DNA of 64,000 nucleotides from Siphonodentalium dalli (GCA_032622095.1 CP136069.1:185183122-185247121); one strand, 5' to 3'. Shown: positions 11,551-23,890, numbered from the stretch's first letter. A program made the numbers and translations. The notes: a model not told the origin generated them from the letters alone.

Positions 11551-12277
11551 GTCTCACCCCCAACTTTGGTCAAAAGTTTTAACAGTTGGAAATGTCATAC
11601 CTGCCAAAACATTAGTTGGAAATTTCACACCAACAATAGGGGACTGAAAATGGACCGATATTTGCACATTTTCCTATTTTATGTCAAAATTTTGGACTGA
11701 AATGGTCATCAGTTGGAAATTTTCCAACCTTAGTGGAGGTGACAGGTTGGAAATTTCCAACACTTGGAAAGCTTGTGTCCTGATCCCTCCCCCGTGGCCA
11801 GTCAAAAACTGCTAGTTAATTTAAGAAAACAATATTGTCATACATTTGGTCAACATTGTCATTGAAATTGTCATCAGTTGGAAATTTTCCAACCTATAGT
11901 GGGGGTGTCAGGTTTGAAGTTTCCAACTCTATGAAGGTTTGATGCTATTCGAGATGCTAGGATTGTGGGATTTTCTTGTTCATATTTCAAATTTTTCCCT
12001 CCCCGTGGCCAATAACTTCTAATTAGTTTAACAAATCAATATTTTACTACATTTGGTCAAACTTGGTCATCAGTTGGAGAATTTTCCAACCTGATGGGGA
12101 TTATGAGGTTTGAAATTTCCAACACTATAGTAAAGCTTAAGTTGAGGCCAGTCTAATTGCTAGGTTTTGCGATTTTCTTGTATAGTTTTCAAAATGTTCT
12201 CACACCGGGCCGAACAACCGTGGTCAGCCCGGTGTGTCCTGGTCTCTTGGCCGTAGCCGTGTGCATTTGTATTATAT
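11551..12277 (-). mobile_element. hAT-type non-autonomous element, partial copy
   Basis: This is an inverse-complement copy of the family at 7212-8247, with TTGGAAATTTTCCAACC blocks and the CACACCGGGCCGAACAACCG palindrome (12204-12237). Both termini are lost. The left junction is with a piggyBac-like MITE fragment, and the right side abuts the TA-flanked element at 12280. About 12015-12060 is the uninterrupted counterpart of the site where MITE copy 1 inserted. Confidence 0.75.
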
Positions 12278-12279
12278 TA

Positions 12280-13860
12280 GAGACCTTTCGCAAAACTCAC
12301 GTTTACGATTACGGATACGGATAGGGTACTACGTCACCAACATTTGTGTACTTTCTAATCGTTGTCGTATTTTACTATCCGCAATAACGGTTACGATTTC
12401 ATGGTTTCTAATAAGCTCAAATAACACCTGAAATTTATTTTCTGCAATATATCACTTTACTCCGTTCGAGACTGTATATGTATATCATGTAAAGCATCCA
12501 GTTGTATTGAGCTACGACCTCGATGTGCCTGTTTATATTGGCAATCACTGTACTCGTCGTCGTGAATCTCGAGCTTCCCGCGAAATAAGATCGCTATTCA
12601 CAACGGATAGTAATCGCTGGCTGCGATACAACACTTTGCATTAATATATAGAAGTGCACTATGAAACCAGTCGCCAAAAATACACGACTGACATGGATTT
12701 GGTGGTACTAAAAGAATATGTGGCACACCACCGACATCACCGTGTCGACTTTGTTTCGATTTGATAAGACCAAATCAGAAGCGATGCACATCAGCGAGCA
12801 CAGCAACCTTATGTCTGATTTCCTAAACCCAAAGAGGTGATAGGCCTGGATAGGATAGGATATTTGATTTCCAATACACATACACAGAGACGTGGCGACA
12901 GGGGGGGTGTCTCACCCTCCAACTTTGGTCAAAATTTTCAACAGTTGGAAATTTCATACCTGACACAACATTATTTGGAAATTTTACACCAACAATAGGT
13001 TGAAAATGTTCTTGTAGTTTGATTTTCAAACAACTTATTGTGGGGAATTTAATGTTTTTGGACCAATATTTGCATATTTTCCTTCTTTTGATAAAATTTT
13101 TGGACTGAAATGGCCAACACTAGGAAAGCTTGATGTCAGTCTAGATGCTAGGATTTTGCGATTTTCTTGTTTAGTTTTCACAATTTTCTCACACCGGGCC
13201 GAACAACCATGGTCGGCCCGGTGGGTCCTGGTCTATTGCCCGTATAGTCGTGTGCACACCCCAACTGAAACCCTCTAGCCACGTCCTTGCACATACATAT
13301 TACATAATAATGATGACAATTATGGATAATTCTGTCGTAAATTGTGGGGGATGCCATATCTGGCTAGACTGTCTTCCTGCCGAAATCGCATTGAAATAAA
13401 ATTGCGGACTGAAAGGGTCTTGAAGTGGTGGCGTTGTGGTTGATGTGAGGTCCAAATTTAGGAACCGCTCTTCCCCCATCAGCATAACGCCTATCAGGTC
13501 ATCCATGATAACAACGAACTGAATTTCCACCACATATGACCTGGCATTTATACCTGTATTGCCATAATATATCACGAGAATCCCGGGTCGTACGTTGTGA
13601 CTGGTCGAATTATTGACAATATAAACAGGTCATGATTATCGCATTGTTACAAATGAGACGATAAGTGAAGTATTAAGGGACTGTATACCAAACACACGCT
13701 TTGAGTTGTAAAAGTGGTACGAAATAATGATGGTACGTGTTCGTCAAAACTCTTACGCGTAGTCGTTTTGCGAAAGGACTTTTTGGCCATACGGATAGAC
13801 TTACGACTACGAATAGCTATCCGTATTCGTAATCGTAAACGTGAGGATGCGAAAGGTCTC
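12280..13860 (+). mobile_element. TA-flanked TIR element (Tc1/mariner-type MITE)
   Basis: The ~46-bp terminal repeats begin GAGACCTTTCGCA and include CTCACGTTTACGATTACG. The right copy is inverted, with a few mismatches, and TA flanks both ends. TA duplications suggest Tc1/mariner-type mobilisation. No transposase frame is visible. Its centre carries a later hAT-type insertion (12885-13289). A shorter relative is at 57574-57956. Confidence 0.75.
12885..13289 (-). mobile_element. hAT-type non-autonomous element, complete short copy
   Basis: The ends are CAGAGACGTGGC and the complement of CAAGGACGTGGC. The flanks are a perfect 8-bp duplication CACATACA (12877-12884 and 13290-13297). At 405 bp it is an internally deleted form of the 1036-bp copy at 7212-8247. 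It is nested in the TA-flanked element and so is younger than it. Confidence 0.88.
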
Positions 13861-13862
13861 TA

Positions 13863-14481
13863 TTTATTATACATGGACGTGGACAAATGCAAACACTCAA
13901 ATTAGTGACACATCTTTATTTCAAAGTGATCCACATGACGAACTGAGTGTTTTTCTTGATTTTGACGTCGATTTGATAGAAGTCTGTTTACGTCATGCCG
14001 CATGAACATTTACTTCGGATTTTGGTGAATATCTGGCTTTCATTGCACATCTGTTTTCATCTGGTGTAATCGACTCAGTCGCCACGGCTTTTACGTCGAC
14101 TGAAATATAATACGAACTTATAGTTTTATCCGTTATGTATCCACGGGGGGTGGTGAACAAATCCGGAATATTCGTTTCCAGTGGGTTGGGTCTGAGTCAC
14201 GGTCATTTAAACTTGTCCTGGTAGCTAAAATGTATCTTAATTAGTATGAAACAAGAGGTTGTAACACATGTGCTGACATATCGCCACCGTGCATGGGACG
14301 AACCTAAGTTAAATATAACTAAAACTAAACTGTAGTTGGACAGACCGGAATTAAAGCCTCTGAAATTCTGTTATTTATCACACCAAATGCAACAACAAAA
14401 ACCTAAATTGCTGACGATTGGATGAATTCATATAACATAGAATAACGGAAAATATGGTTAAATGTCGTATGTTTGAAGGCG
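13863..14481. other. No gene seen
   Basis: AT-rich unique-looking sequence without supportable exons, terminal repeats or tandem arrays. Confidence 0.4.
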
Positions 14482-14485
14482 TTAA

Positions 14486-14979
14486 AGGCACGGGCGGCGT
14501 TCGTTGCAGAAGTATTCATATTTATTCAAATCGCCATCAACAGAAGGAATATTAAAATATATAGAGTTTTGTTCATATGCCAAACATAATAGTATAGTGT
14601 CGTCAAGACGTACGATGGTATACGTAAACAAGAGCCTGCTGTTGTTACAGACGTTTTGCTTCTGTTTACATAACACAGCGCAATTCTATTGGTTAATCAC
14701 ACACAAATGATATAAACGCTCTTTATTATTTCCATACCAGGAAAACGCTCTTTATGTTTACCATATCCGGATCTAAACAAATGCCAGGTTATGTAACGTT
14801 TTTTGCTTTTGTTTACATAACAAAGGAAAAACATTTGACAATACCATACTGTTTATGCCATATTTATTATTGGTACAAGAACACAGTCTGTCTATATTTT
14901 ACTATTCTTTATGTTTATTGCGCTTTTTGACAGAGGTGAATATTTTCACAGCATACCACCGGCAACACCGCCCGTATCT
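14486..14979 (+). mobile_element. TTAA-flanked MITE, AGGCACGGGCGG family, copy 1
   Basis: The left end AGGCACGGGCGG is matched by an inverted AGATACGGGCGG at the right, with TTAA on both sides (14482-14485 and 14980-14983). A second copy at 39039-39517 aligns along most of its length (for example ATCACACACAAATG and ATAAACGCTCTTTAT). No coding capacity. The TTAA target fits piggyBac or Kolobok machinery, and the ends alone do not decide which. Confidence 0.8.
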
Positions 14980-14983
14980 TTAA

Positions 14984-16124
14984 GGAATAAGCATGCATGA
15001 AGAACATGTGTTCAACTGCGACTGCAAACCTGCGATCGCGCTGAGGCTGTGGCTACTTACATTAATCCTCGGGTTGTGGTGGCCACCATCCAAATTGAGG
15101 CACTGTAAGATAAATAGGGATGAAGAAATTTACGTGAGATATATCTATACTGCGCCCGTTATCAAATTAAATTTTGTCCCCAAACTTCTCGGTTATAACT
15201 GCATAAAGAGATATTTCTTAAGAAAATAACATTCCGTTTAAAAAATGCATCGAAATTTAGTACAGAGGGTGGTGGCTAGTTTGGTAAGGAATTATGTATT
15301 GTATATAGGTCAACATAAAATGTACAGAGATGGCGAAGCCAGTTCTAATCACGATAGGCGCGGATTTATGATCCAGACAAAGGGAAGTTAACCGCAGTCG
15401 TGTATTTGGGCAAGTTAGTCAATTCTCTCCCTCTGCCAGGTCGTTTCTACGTGCAGTGGAACCACACGTGATAAAGTGGTCCAGCTAATGTGGCGTATTA
15501 TGATGCTAACGCGGGTCCTGCTGATTTGATATGATGCTCGTGGGGCAACATGATGGTGTACCGTTATTTTTTCGAAGGTTATTTTTTTTTTCGCGGTGTT
15601 TGTCAAATCTGAGCGACTTGAGAAAAGCCAATGTATGTACATGTAGGAGACATTCATGAATATACAGTTATTTAAATATTTAACAATGGCTGTTCTGGTA
15701 TATGCAGAAATATATTAAAATAATTGCACTTTTGTTTTATGCGAAACTACAGGAATAGTCATCGTGATTGTGGTCGGTTTGCAACAACCAGAAGCGTCAT
15801 TAATTAAATATCTTAGAAATGATTGTGTACACATAATTGGTTTTTCTCCATATCGATTTGCCGAAAGCCGCGAAAATGATAAATTAAGAACAAACAACCA
15901 TACATTTTCTTAACACCACCACGTTGGCCCATCATGTAAATTCAGCAGGTCCCACCGACATCGCTATAAATAAGCAGGACAAATTAAGCAGGGTGTGAAT
16001 GATTTACCAGTGATATGCAGCTCTCTACATGTACATGGGCTCTCGTCCACCTATACAACTTTCGTCATACATAAACCACAGTGAACCATACCAAATGGAA
16101 CATTAGACCATAATTGACACTTAC
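14984..16124. other. Downstream of the last visible EB exon; no exon seen
   Basis: If the EB-module gene continues, its next exon should lie here or further left on the minus strand. I find no further six-cysteine open frame with splice sites. An AGCAGGTCCCACCGACATC string near 15943 matches the small dispersed motif at 3028 and 8990. Confidence 0.4.
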
Positions 16125-16262
16125 CACAAACATTATTTCCGCCCTGTTCAAATCTATCTGAGCACCCGCACGTTGACTTGCCGTTCTTAGCGACGCATTC
16201 TGCATTAGTTGTGACACATTCATTCTCTCCGTTGTGGCTGCAGGTTCCACCAAGCGGAATTT
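16125..16262 (-). CDS. EB/EGF-like module exon (most 3' of four)
   Basis: This internal exon has acceptor TTCCACAG and donor GTAAGT (plus strand 16119-16124) and is phase 1 at both ends, 138 bp. It encodes one ~46-residue module with six cysteines: GGTC, NEC, AEC, then the pair CGC and finally NVC. This spacing (C-x-C before the last loop) fits EB modules, which are extracellular disulphide-bonded repeats common in invertebrate secreted and receptor proteins. Phase 1-1 boundaries are typical of shuffled extracellular modules and allow in-frame joining to the exon at 19104-19277. Ligand and cellular role cannot be told from sequence. EGF-like is the main alternative. Confidence 0.8.
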
Positions 16263-17100
16263 CTGTGGAACGAATTGTAAATGTCGATAATATATCTCTA
16301 TCATGGGAAATAAGATTTGGTTGGCACTGATGTTTGGACTTTTGAAACAATTTAAATGGGCATGCATGGCTAGCTCATTTCAACTTCCAAAAATATATGT
16401 ACCCAATTTGATAGCGGAAACAAATATAGGTAGATAAATGTTTGAACAACGAGTATGCATATATACCGCTTTAAATACACTGAAAACTGAAAAAATAACT
16501 TACTGAAGTCATGGCCATTTTCCAGGTTTTGCTAATTTTTTGCACAAAAGTGGGACAAATGCTCTTTATTCATATCGTATCATGAATCAACAAACAATAC
16601 ACGTTCTTCATTGTTTCATGCCGCAGAACAGTACTGTTTCAAATGGGAGCGGGGACAACTTATATAACTAGTCTATAGCCCCTCTCATGATTATCAGTCA
16701 TTTGATATAATTCTGACAAAATTACAAAAACGGAGAACATTTTCCATAATCTACATAAACACAATGGTGTCCGATACAAGATTGTTGGCGAGGTTGGAAT
16801 GTGTCAATATCGGATTTATAAATTTTTATTTATTTTGATATGCCATACTTCATAACGTTTCGGTGAGCGATGAAAAATGGGTCGACTTCTTGATTATACG
16901 GTAAATGGCGAACAAAGAATACTTATTCGCCCAGGACGTATTCAAGGTACTTCAGGGTGGTTGTAGGAAGATATGTCTGTTTGATCCGCAGCGGGTTAGC
17001 TCCAACTTGATTTATGCTACTAAACTGTTTTAATTGACTGTTGATTGATTTCCAATGGATAGCAAAACTATTTAAACAGTTAGTACATTTCAATTATTAT
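16263..17100 (-). other. Intron of EB-module gene, left part
   Basis: About 16995-17090 (CTACTAAACTGTTTTAATTG and TTGACTGTTGATTG strings) is repeated in direct orientation at about 17846-17930. No exon is visible. Confidence 0.5.
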
Positions 17101-17465
17101 ATTATGTACTTGTTCGGGTGCGTGAAACTGATAAGTTAGTATTCAGGTGCTATGCCAACTGGAGGAATGTAACATTCCACTAACACCACCGAAAATCTCA
17201 AGTAAATCGACCGTACCACTACATAGAAAACATTGTCTGAACTACGCTAAATTGTAAATATTTACTACACGAATTGGGACGCTTCTATCGGCGATAAACT
17301 AACGAAAACGATTTCGCCATCGACATTCACTGCATTTAATTAATACATAAGAATGACGGTGTGTGTTGTCAATTTAGATATAATATTTGTAAAAATAACT
17401 ACTTTGAACAAGATTATTCTCCATTTCTATTTGATCACCCTACCGGGGTGTTTCACATCACTTTA
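17101..17465 (+). repeat. ~365-bp dispersed repeat, copy 1
   Basis: It starts ATTATGTACTTGTTCGGGTG and runs to TGTTTCACATCACTTTAA. Very similar copies are at 50441-50806 (same orientation) and 41754-42125 (inverted). No reading frame is conserved between copies. It is probably a non-autonomous mobile element, but I could not find clean terminal repeats. Confidence 0.8.
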
Positions 17466-17681
17466 ACAACCACACACGCAGAGTCAATATCTTCCCATTG
17501 GGAATTGTGTAGACTAACATATATAGGCAGTTACAAGACACCCATCCAAACAATTCACGCACACATCCCATCCAAAATGGCCGCCACACAAAGGGGTGCA
17601 AATATGGTACGCTTGTTACTTCCAAATTGGTTGATTTCGGCCAAACAATTGGTGTTGTTGAGTGGTCTTATGACATCATTT

Positions 17682-17835
17682 TCATACACTACATACACAC
17701 CCTAATTCAAATGGATGCGTCCATGGGGTTGCGATTATGGTACCCTAGTCATTTCTCCGCCTATAACCGATCGTAACTTGATTAATTATACTAAACTATA
17801 ACCGATCGTAACTTGATTAACTATACTAAACCAGG
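17682..17835 (+). repeat. Related repeat arm plus 35-bp tandem pair
   Basis: 17682-17761 is a direct-orientation relative of the inverted arms at 17935 and 18423. It is followed by two tandem copies of CTATAACCGATCGTAACTTG with the ATTAATTATACTAAA tail. Confidence 0.6.
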
Positions 17836-17934
17836 GGGGGGGGGCTAATTATACTAAACTGTTTAAATTGACTGTTGATTGGCTCTCAATGGATGGTTGT
17901 TAAACTGTTTAAATAATTTAGCTTAACACATATG

Positions 17935-18566
17935 ACACCAGTTTCATAAACTCGACACCCACCCTGATTCAAAATTGCCTCTTCCATGTGGTTGCGATTA
18001 GGGGACCCTTGTCATTTATCCACTCATGACAGGATTTCGCGGTGGTGGGTTACATGTAAATGGTGTCTTGTGGGGTAACCAGACACCCGGTGACATGGGG
18101 GTTGGGGTTTTGTCAAAATGTTCAACAATATTTCATACCTGACACAAAATTAGTTGGAAATTTCAGGTTGAATTTTTTCTCGCAGTTTGATTTTCCAATA
18201 ATATATTAGCGGGAAATTTGTTGTGTTTAACCAACATTTGCATATTTTCCTAATTCAAATTAATTTTTTGACTTAAATGGCGATCATTGGGACATTTTAC
18301 AACCTTATGGGATGTCATGTTGTATATTTAAAACACTTTGAACTTGAGGGCAGTCTAGATTCTAAGAATTTGCATTTTTCAGGTTCAGATTTTAAAAAAT
18401 GATCACACCGGGCCGAACCATCAGACACCATTTACATGCAACCCATATGCACACATCACCGCGAAATCGGTTAAGGGTCGATAAATGACAACGTCGCCAA
18501 TTCGTAACCCAACGGATGGCGGCAACTTTGAATTAGGGTGGGGTGTGGAATGTATGAAACTGGTGT
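17935..18566. repeat. Inverted repeat with ~135-145-bp arms enclosing hAT fragment
   Basis: The left arm (17935-18067) and right arm (18423-18566) are imperfect inverse complements. Shared strings include ACACCAGTTTCATA, GATTTCGCGGTG and CATGTAAATGGTGTCT. Between them, about 18085-18417, is a minus-strand fragment of the hAT-type family (TTAGTTGGAAATTTC, CACACCGGGCCGAACCA). This looks like a foldback element that received an insertion. Confidence 0.7.
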
Positions 18567-18600
18567 TACAGGGCCACCAAACAGTTCCAACTGTGTGGCT

Positions 18601-18970
18601 TAATTCCAGTTGATTCCCCCCTGTTATATTATGTAATTAAGCATTTAGCTCAACATTATGATACAAAAGAATCCCCTCTCCTAGAACAAAGACAATAAGC
18701 TATTTGGTGATTGGAGTGTTGAACAAAATTGTTAATTATTCTAGCCGTTTTTGATACCGATAGGGACAAACAGAAAATAATATTTTCAACCTCTGAAATG
18801 CATTAAAATTCATCGTTTTTTGTCATCTCTTTGTAATTGCTCAAATTATGTATTCAATTAAGATGAGGATAAGTAAAGTGAAGATTGTTCGCCAGATAGA
18901 TCAAGAAAATACTTTGTTAAAATATCTTGCCCTTTTTGGCAGGATTTATGCAAAACGTGCGTGTGTCCCT
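18601..18970 (+). repeat. Intronic segment duplicated at 37897-38365
   Basis: Extended similarity runs from AATTCCAGTTGATT to TTTATGCAAAACGTGC. In both places the segment lies in an intron of the EB-module gene, upstream in plus coordinates of an EB exon (19104 and 41074). It may be a relic of duplication of an exon-plus-intron unit, or a dispersed repeat that inserted twice. Confidence 0.7.
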
Positions 18971-19103
18971 TAACATCATCGCTTTGTCCCAACTATACAC
19001 CATAGCTGAATTAGCAGTGATTTTAACTTCAGTGAACTATCGTCAATTCAATTGAGAGAGTGTTTCACATCACATTACTTCCATAGTTATATTGTAGTTG
19101 TAC

Positions 19104-19277
19104 CTTTTATACATATACCGTCTCTCTCGACGTAGTATTGCTCGACGCATTTGCAGACGTAAGTTATGACGTGTTCCTCATTGACTACCGTGCTGCACGC
19201 TGCGTGGTCTTTGCATTGACCGTCGCCGACGTCACTTGTGGTCTTGTGGTAGACACATGGTTCACCGAGATCGATAC
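19104..19277 (-). CDS. EB/EGF-like module exon (third in order)
   Basis: The acceptor is TTCTCGCAG and the donor AAAG/GTACAA. The exon is phase 1-1 and 174 bp. It encodes a 58-residue module with six cysteines: GEPC, GQC, AAC, the C-K-C pair, and GIC at the end, preceded by G-I-D-L-G. The loop between cysteines 3 and 4 is longer than in the neighbouring modules. Symmetric phase and cysteine spacing place it in the same gene as the exons at 16125, 36926 and 41074. The intron on its 5' side (to 36926) is about 17.6 kb, nearly all satellite. Predicted secreted or extracellular; no function can be named. Confidence 0.8.
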
Positions 19278-19379
19278 CTGCGAGAACACGTGACCAGATG
19301 TTATGAAAAAAAATAAAACGACTTCGATATTCCATACATTTCCATTGTGCGGCAATCGCTTCTCATAAACCTGTCAAAA

Positions 19380-19520
19380 ACACGGGTTAAATAAAACAGC
19401 CTTGGGTCGGGTTAAATAAAGCAGCATTGGGTCGGGTTAAATAAAGGGTCGGGTTAAATAAAGGGTCGGGTTAAATAAAGGATCGGGTTAAATAAAACAG
19501 CATTGGGTCGGGTTAAATGC
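19380..19520 (+). repeat. Short minisatellite GGGTCGGGTTAAATAAA
   Basis: About seven units of GGGTCGGGTTAAATAAA occur, some with an extra CAGCATT or CAGCCTT. It lies directly 5' of the exon at 19104-19277, in the intron. Confidence 0.85.
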
Positions 19521-19849
19521 TGACGCTTGACTATGCTCAATTAATACACTATACATGAGCATACTACTTCCATACATTTCCATATACTTCTATTATAAAC
19601 TGACAATTGGGGCATACAAGTTACATGTTTGAAGATCCTCTCGCGAAATTAAAACAAACAAAATATCGTGTCGTACTTCACGAGGAATGTTTGTTTCTTG
19701 TGTTTTGTGTTAGTCGTTTGAACATGAACTTGTAGTTGGCAAACCTGCCTATCAACCAGCCGTATATGTAAAACTCAAGTGGTTTTATGACGCCAAATAT
19801 ACCCTTTTATAGATATCGACCAAACGTGTACGAAAACGTATAAACAGTA
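19521..19849. other. Intron sequence, nothing recognised
   Basis: No repeat or exon that I can support. Confidence 0.4.
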
Positions 19850-19966
19850 GTCATGCAGTGGTGACTCTCTCAGACCAATACCTATACAAATACGCGCACG
19901 TGGTCACACCAATAGAATTAAACTTACGTGACACGTGATCAGACCAATACAAGTAAACGTATACAT
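19850..19966 (+). repeat. CACGTGATCAGACC satellite, left fragment
   Basis: It has the same units as 34797-36248 (ACGTGATCAGACCAATACAA, GTAAAC). The large array is inserted between the two fragments. The last four bases, ACAT, are repeated immediately after the array. Confidence 0.8.
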
Positions 19967-20417
19967 GGTTACAATACACCAAATGATTTACATAGGCCTC
20001 AGTGTTAACAAATCCCGCTGGCCTATATTCGTTGCAAAGCTTTGACCCTGCACGAGTATTTGAAATTAAAGAACGTCCTTTTAGACACACAGAAATGTGC
20101 AAAAAAGTACTTGTTAACATGGTAGATCACACTGGAGCTTGACAAACGTCACACTACCCTTAAAATTGTGAAAAAAATGACATCGAAAAAAACACAAACA
20201 CCTCCCATAAATTATTCGCCACTTGCACAGCCATAACCATTTACCATGTGGTTATATTTTATGTTTCTCGACGGGAAACACATCTGTGCATTTTTTCGTG
20301 CACTTTTCATCCATGTATCATTGACCATTCAGCTGCCAGAATTTTTTTTATGCTGATCCTAGCTTGGGGGTCCCAGGGGAAATCACTCTACTAATTTGTA
20401 TTTGGTGTATTGTAACC
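19967..20417 (+). mobile_element. 451-bp TIR module (first of twelve)
   Basis: Begins GGTTACAATACACCAAAT and ends with its exact complement. By structure it is MITE-like and contains no gene. Copies recur at the start of every monomer, and the last (34357-34792) is 15 bp shorter because of a deletion in an A-rich stretch. Confidence 0.8.
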
Positions 20418-21274
20418 TATAGTGATCACTGGAAGGTAAAGAAAGTCGCCCAAATGATGTTATATTGCGTCCATTTATATACCCACGTCAAAATAAATAA
20501 ATTTTATTCGAAATATGTCTGTGTTCTTACTTTATTAACCCTTTTCTGTCACCACCCATAGCTGAATTTGCAAACAAATTACTTTGACTTAGCTGAATAT
20601 TGGCAAAGTAAACAATGACGATGTACATACAAGTTGTCGATCTGATAGCTTGTAGATGCCACTTCCAGAAAATATACCATACGATTCGCTAGGCGAATTG
20701 GGCGCACTTAGGTTTCACATTGGGCGCACCTACACAATTTTCGAAAATAATCGACAGAAAATCAAAATTGTCCCGTCACAAGAATATATTTATTGGCCGA
20801 AATTTGTGCGCGTTGGATAGTCGAACCATTTCTGCAAACTTCCATGGTAGGCTTTTTTGTCAACCTGTCATCTAACAGGGGCAATTCAACTTAGTTTGAC
20901 CCGAATCGGGTCCGATTTTGCATCACATTTTAGGGTATGGTCCATCTGACGTCACGCTTTACTCTCATGTCGTGCCCAAACCCGACAAATCTGCCTTGTC
21001 GTTCATCTAGGATGTCGGACGCCAACACATATGGTCTCACATTCATTAAAGGGACACCATTGGGCCCAAAAATATGTCGAAAATGGTCATTTTCGGTTCT
21101 ACAACGAGAAGCAGAAATAGCATCAGAGGGTTAATTTGTAATTTTATTGGACGGCCCCGGCGCCAAATAAGCTGTCGTATCGCGTGCTTTATGTTTCCAA
21201 TTTGTTTCATGGGCATAATGAGCACGGGACTTGTTTTAGAGTAGAAATCTAAAAAACGACCATTTTTCACTATA
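20418..21274 (+). repeat. 857-bp module (first of eleven)
   Basis: It starts TATAGTGATCACTGG and ends TTTTTCACTATA. Visible inside are the inverted pair ATTCGC-TAG-GCGAAT, two GGGCGCACNTA motifs and a full TGACGTCA palindrome (20947-20954) of the CRE/ATF type. Nothing shows that the site is functional. Confidence 0.75.
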
Positions 21275-23890
21275 GGTTACAATACACCAAATGATTTACA
21301 TAGGCCTCAGTGTTAACAAATCCCGCTGGCCTATATTCGTTGCAAAGCTTTGACCCTGCACGAGTATTTGAAATTAAAGAACGTCCTTTTAGACACACAG
21401 AAATGTGCAAAAAAGTACTTGTTAACATGGTAGATCACACTGGAGCTTGACAAACGTCACACTACCCTTAAAATTGTGAAAAAAATGACATCGAAAAAAA
21501 CACAAACACCTCCCATAAATTATTCGCCACTTGCACAGCCATAACCATTTACCATGTGGTTATATTTTATGTTTCTCGACGGGAAACACATCTGTGCATT
21601 TTTTCGTGCACTTTTCATCCATGTATCATTGACCATTCAGCTGCCAGAATTTTTTTTATGCTGATCCTAGCTTGGGGGTCCCAGGGGAAATCACTCTACT
21701 AATTTGTATTTGGTGTATTGTAACCTATAGTGATCACTGGAAGGTAAAGAAAGTCGCCCAAATGATGTTATATTGCGTCCATTTATATACCCACGTCAAA
21801 ATAAATAAATTTTATTCGAAATATGTCTGTGTTCTTACTTTATTTACCCTTTTCTGTCACCACCCATAGCTGAATTTGCAAACAAATTACTTTGACTTAG
21901 CTGAATATTGGCAAAGTAAACAATGACGATGTACATACAAGTTGTCGATCTGATAGCTTGTAGATGCCACTTCCAGAAAATATACCATACGATTCGCTAG
22001 GCGAATTGGGCGCACTTAGGTTTCACATTGGGCGCACCTACACAATTTTCGAAAATAATCGACAGAAAATCAAAATTGTCCCGTCACAAGAATATATTTA
22101 TTGGCCGAAATTTGTGCGCGTTGGATAGTCGAACCATTTCTGCAAACTTCCATGGTAGGCTTTTTTGTCAACCTGTCATCTAACAGGGGCAATTCAACTT
22201 AGTTTGACCCGAATCGGGTCCGATTTTGCATCACATTTTAGGGTATGGTCCATCTGACGTCACGCTTTACTCTCATGTCGTGCCCAAACCCGACAAATCT
22301 GCCTTGTCGTTCATCTAGGATGTCGGACGCCAACACATATGGTCTCACATTCATTAAAGGGACACCATTGGGCCCAAAAATATGTCGAAAATGGTCATTT
22401 TCGGTTCTACAACGAGAAGCAGAAATAGCATCAGAGGGTTAATTTGTAATTTTATTGGACGGCCCCGGCGCCAAATAAGCTGTCGTATCGCGTGCTTTAT
22501 GTTTCCAATTTGTTTCATGGGCATAATGAGCACGGGACTTGTTTTAGAGTAGAAATCTGAAAAACGACCATTTTTCACTATAGGTTACAATACACCAAAT
22601 GATTTACATAGGCCTCAGTGTTAACAAATCCCGCTGGCCTATATTCGTTGCAAAGCTTTGACCCTGCACGAGTATTTGAAATTAAAGAACGTCCTTTTAG
22701 ACACACAGAAATGTGCAAAAAAGTACTTGTTAACATGGTAGATCACACTGGAGCTTGACAAACGTCACACTACCCTTAAAATTGTGAAAAAAACGACAGC
22801 GAAAAAACACAAACACCTCCCATAAATTATTCGCCACTTGCACAGCCATAACCATTTACCATGTGGTTATATTTTATGTTTCTCGACGGGAAACACATCT
22901 GTGCATTTTTTCGTGCACTTTTCATCCATGTATCATTGACCATTCAGCTGCCAGAATGTTTTTTATGCTGATCCTAGCTTGGGGGTCCCAGGGGAAATCA
23001 CTCTACTAATTTGTATTTGGTGTATTGTAACCTATAGTGATCACTGGAAGGTAAAGAAAGTCGCCCAAATGATGTTATATTGCGTCCATTTATATACCCA
23101 CGTCAAAATAAATAAATTTTATTCGAAATATGTCTGTGTTCTTACTTTATTAACCCTTTTCTGTCACCACCCATAGCTGAATTTGCAAACAAATTACTTT
23201 GACTTAGCTGAATATTGGCAAAGTAAACAATGACGATGTACATACAAGTTGTCGATCTGATAGCTTGTAGATGCCACTTCCAGAAAATATACCATACGAT
23301 TCGCTAGACGAATTGGGCGCACTTATGTTTCACATTGGGCGCACCTACACAATTTTCGAAAATAATCGACAGAAAATCAAAATTGTCCCGTCACAAGAAT
23401 ATATTTATTGGCCGAAATTTGTGCGCGTTGGATAGTCGAACCATTTCTGCAAACTTCCATGGTAGGCTTTTTTGTCAACCTGTCATCTAACAGGGGCAAT
23501 TCAACTTAGTTTGACCCGAATCGGGTCCGATTTTGCATCACATTTTAGGGTATGGTCCATCTGACGTCACGCTTTACTCTCATGTCGTGCCCAAACCCGA
23601 CAAATCTGCCTTGTCGTTCATCTAGGATGTCGGACGCCAACACATATGGTCTCACATTCATTAAAGGGACACCATTGGGCCCAAAAATATGTCGAAAATG
23701 GTCATTTTCGGTTCTACAACGAGAAGCAGAAATAGCATCAGAGGGGTTAATTTGTAATTTTATTGGACGGCCCCGGCGCCAAATAAGCTGTCGTATCGCG
23801 TGCTTTATGTTTCCAATTTGTTTCATGGGCATAATGAGCACGGGACTTGTTTTAGAGCAGAAATCTGAAAAACGACCATTTTTCACTATA

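Larger units (their letters stand above)
19967..23890 (+). repeat. Higher-order repeat unit 1 (types 1-2-3)
   Basis: Type 1 has ATGACATCG, TTTATTAACCC and GTAGAAATCTAAAAAACG. Type 2 has TTTATTTACCC and TAGAAATCTGAAAAACG. Type 3 has ACGACAGCG, GAATGTTTTTT, CTAGACGAATT, CAGAGGGGTTAA and GCAGAAATCTG. Confidence 0.9.
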
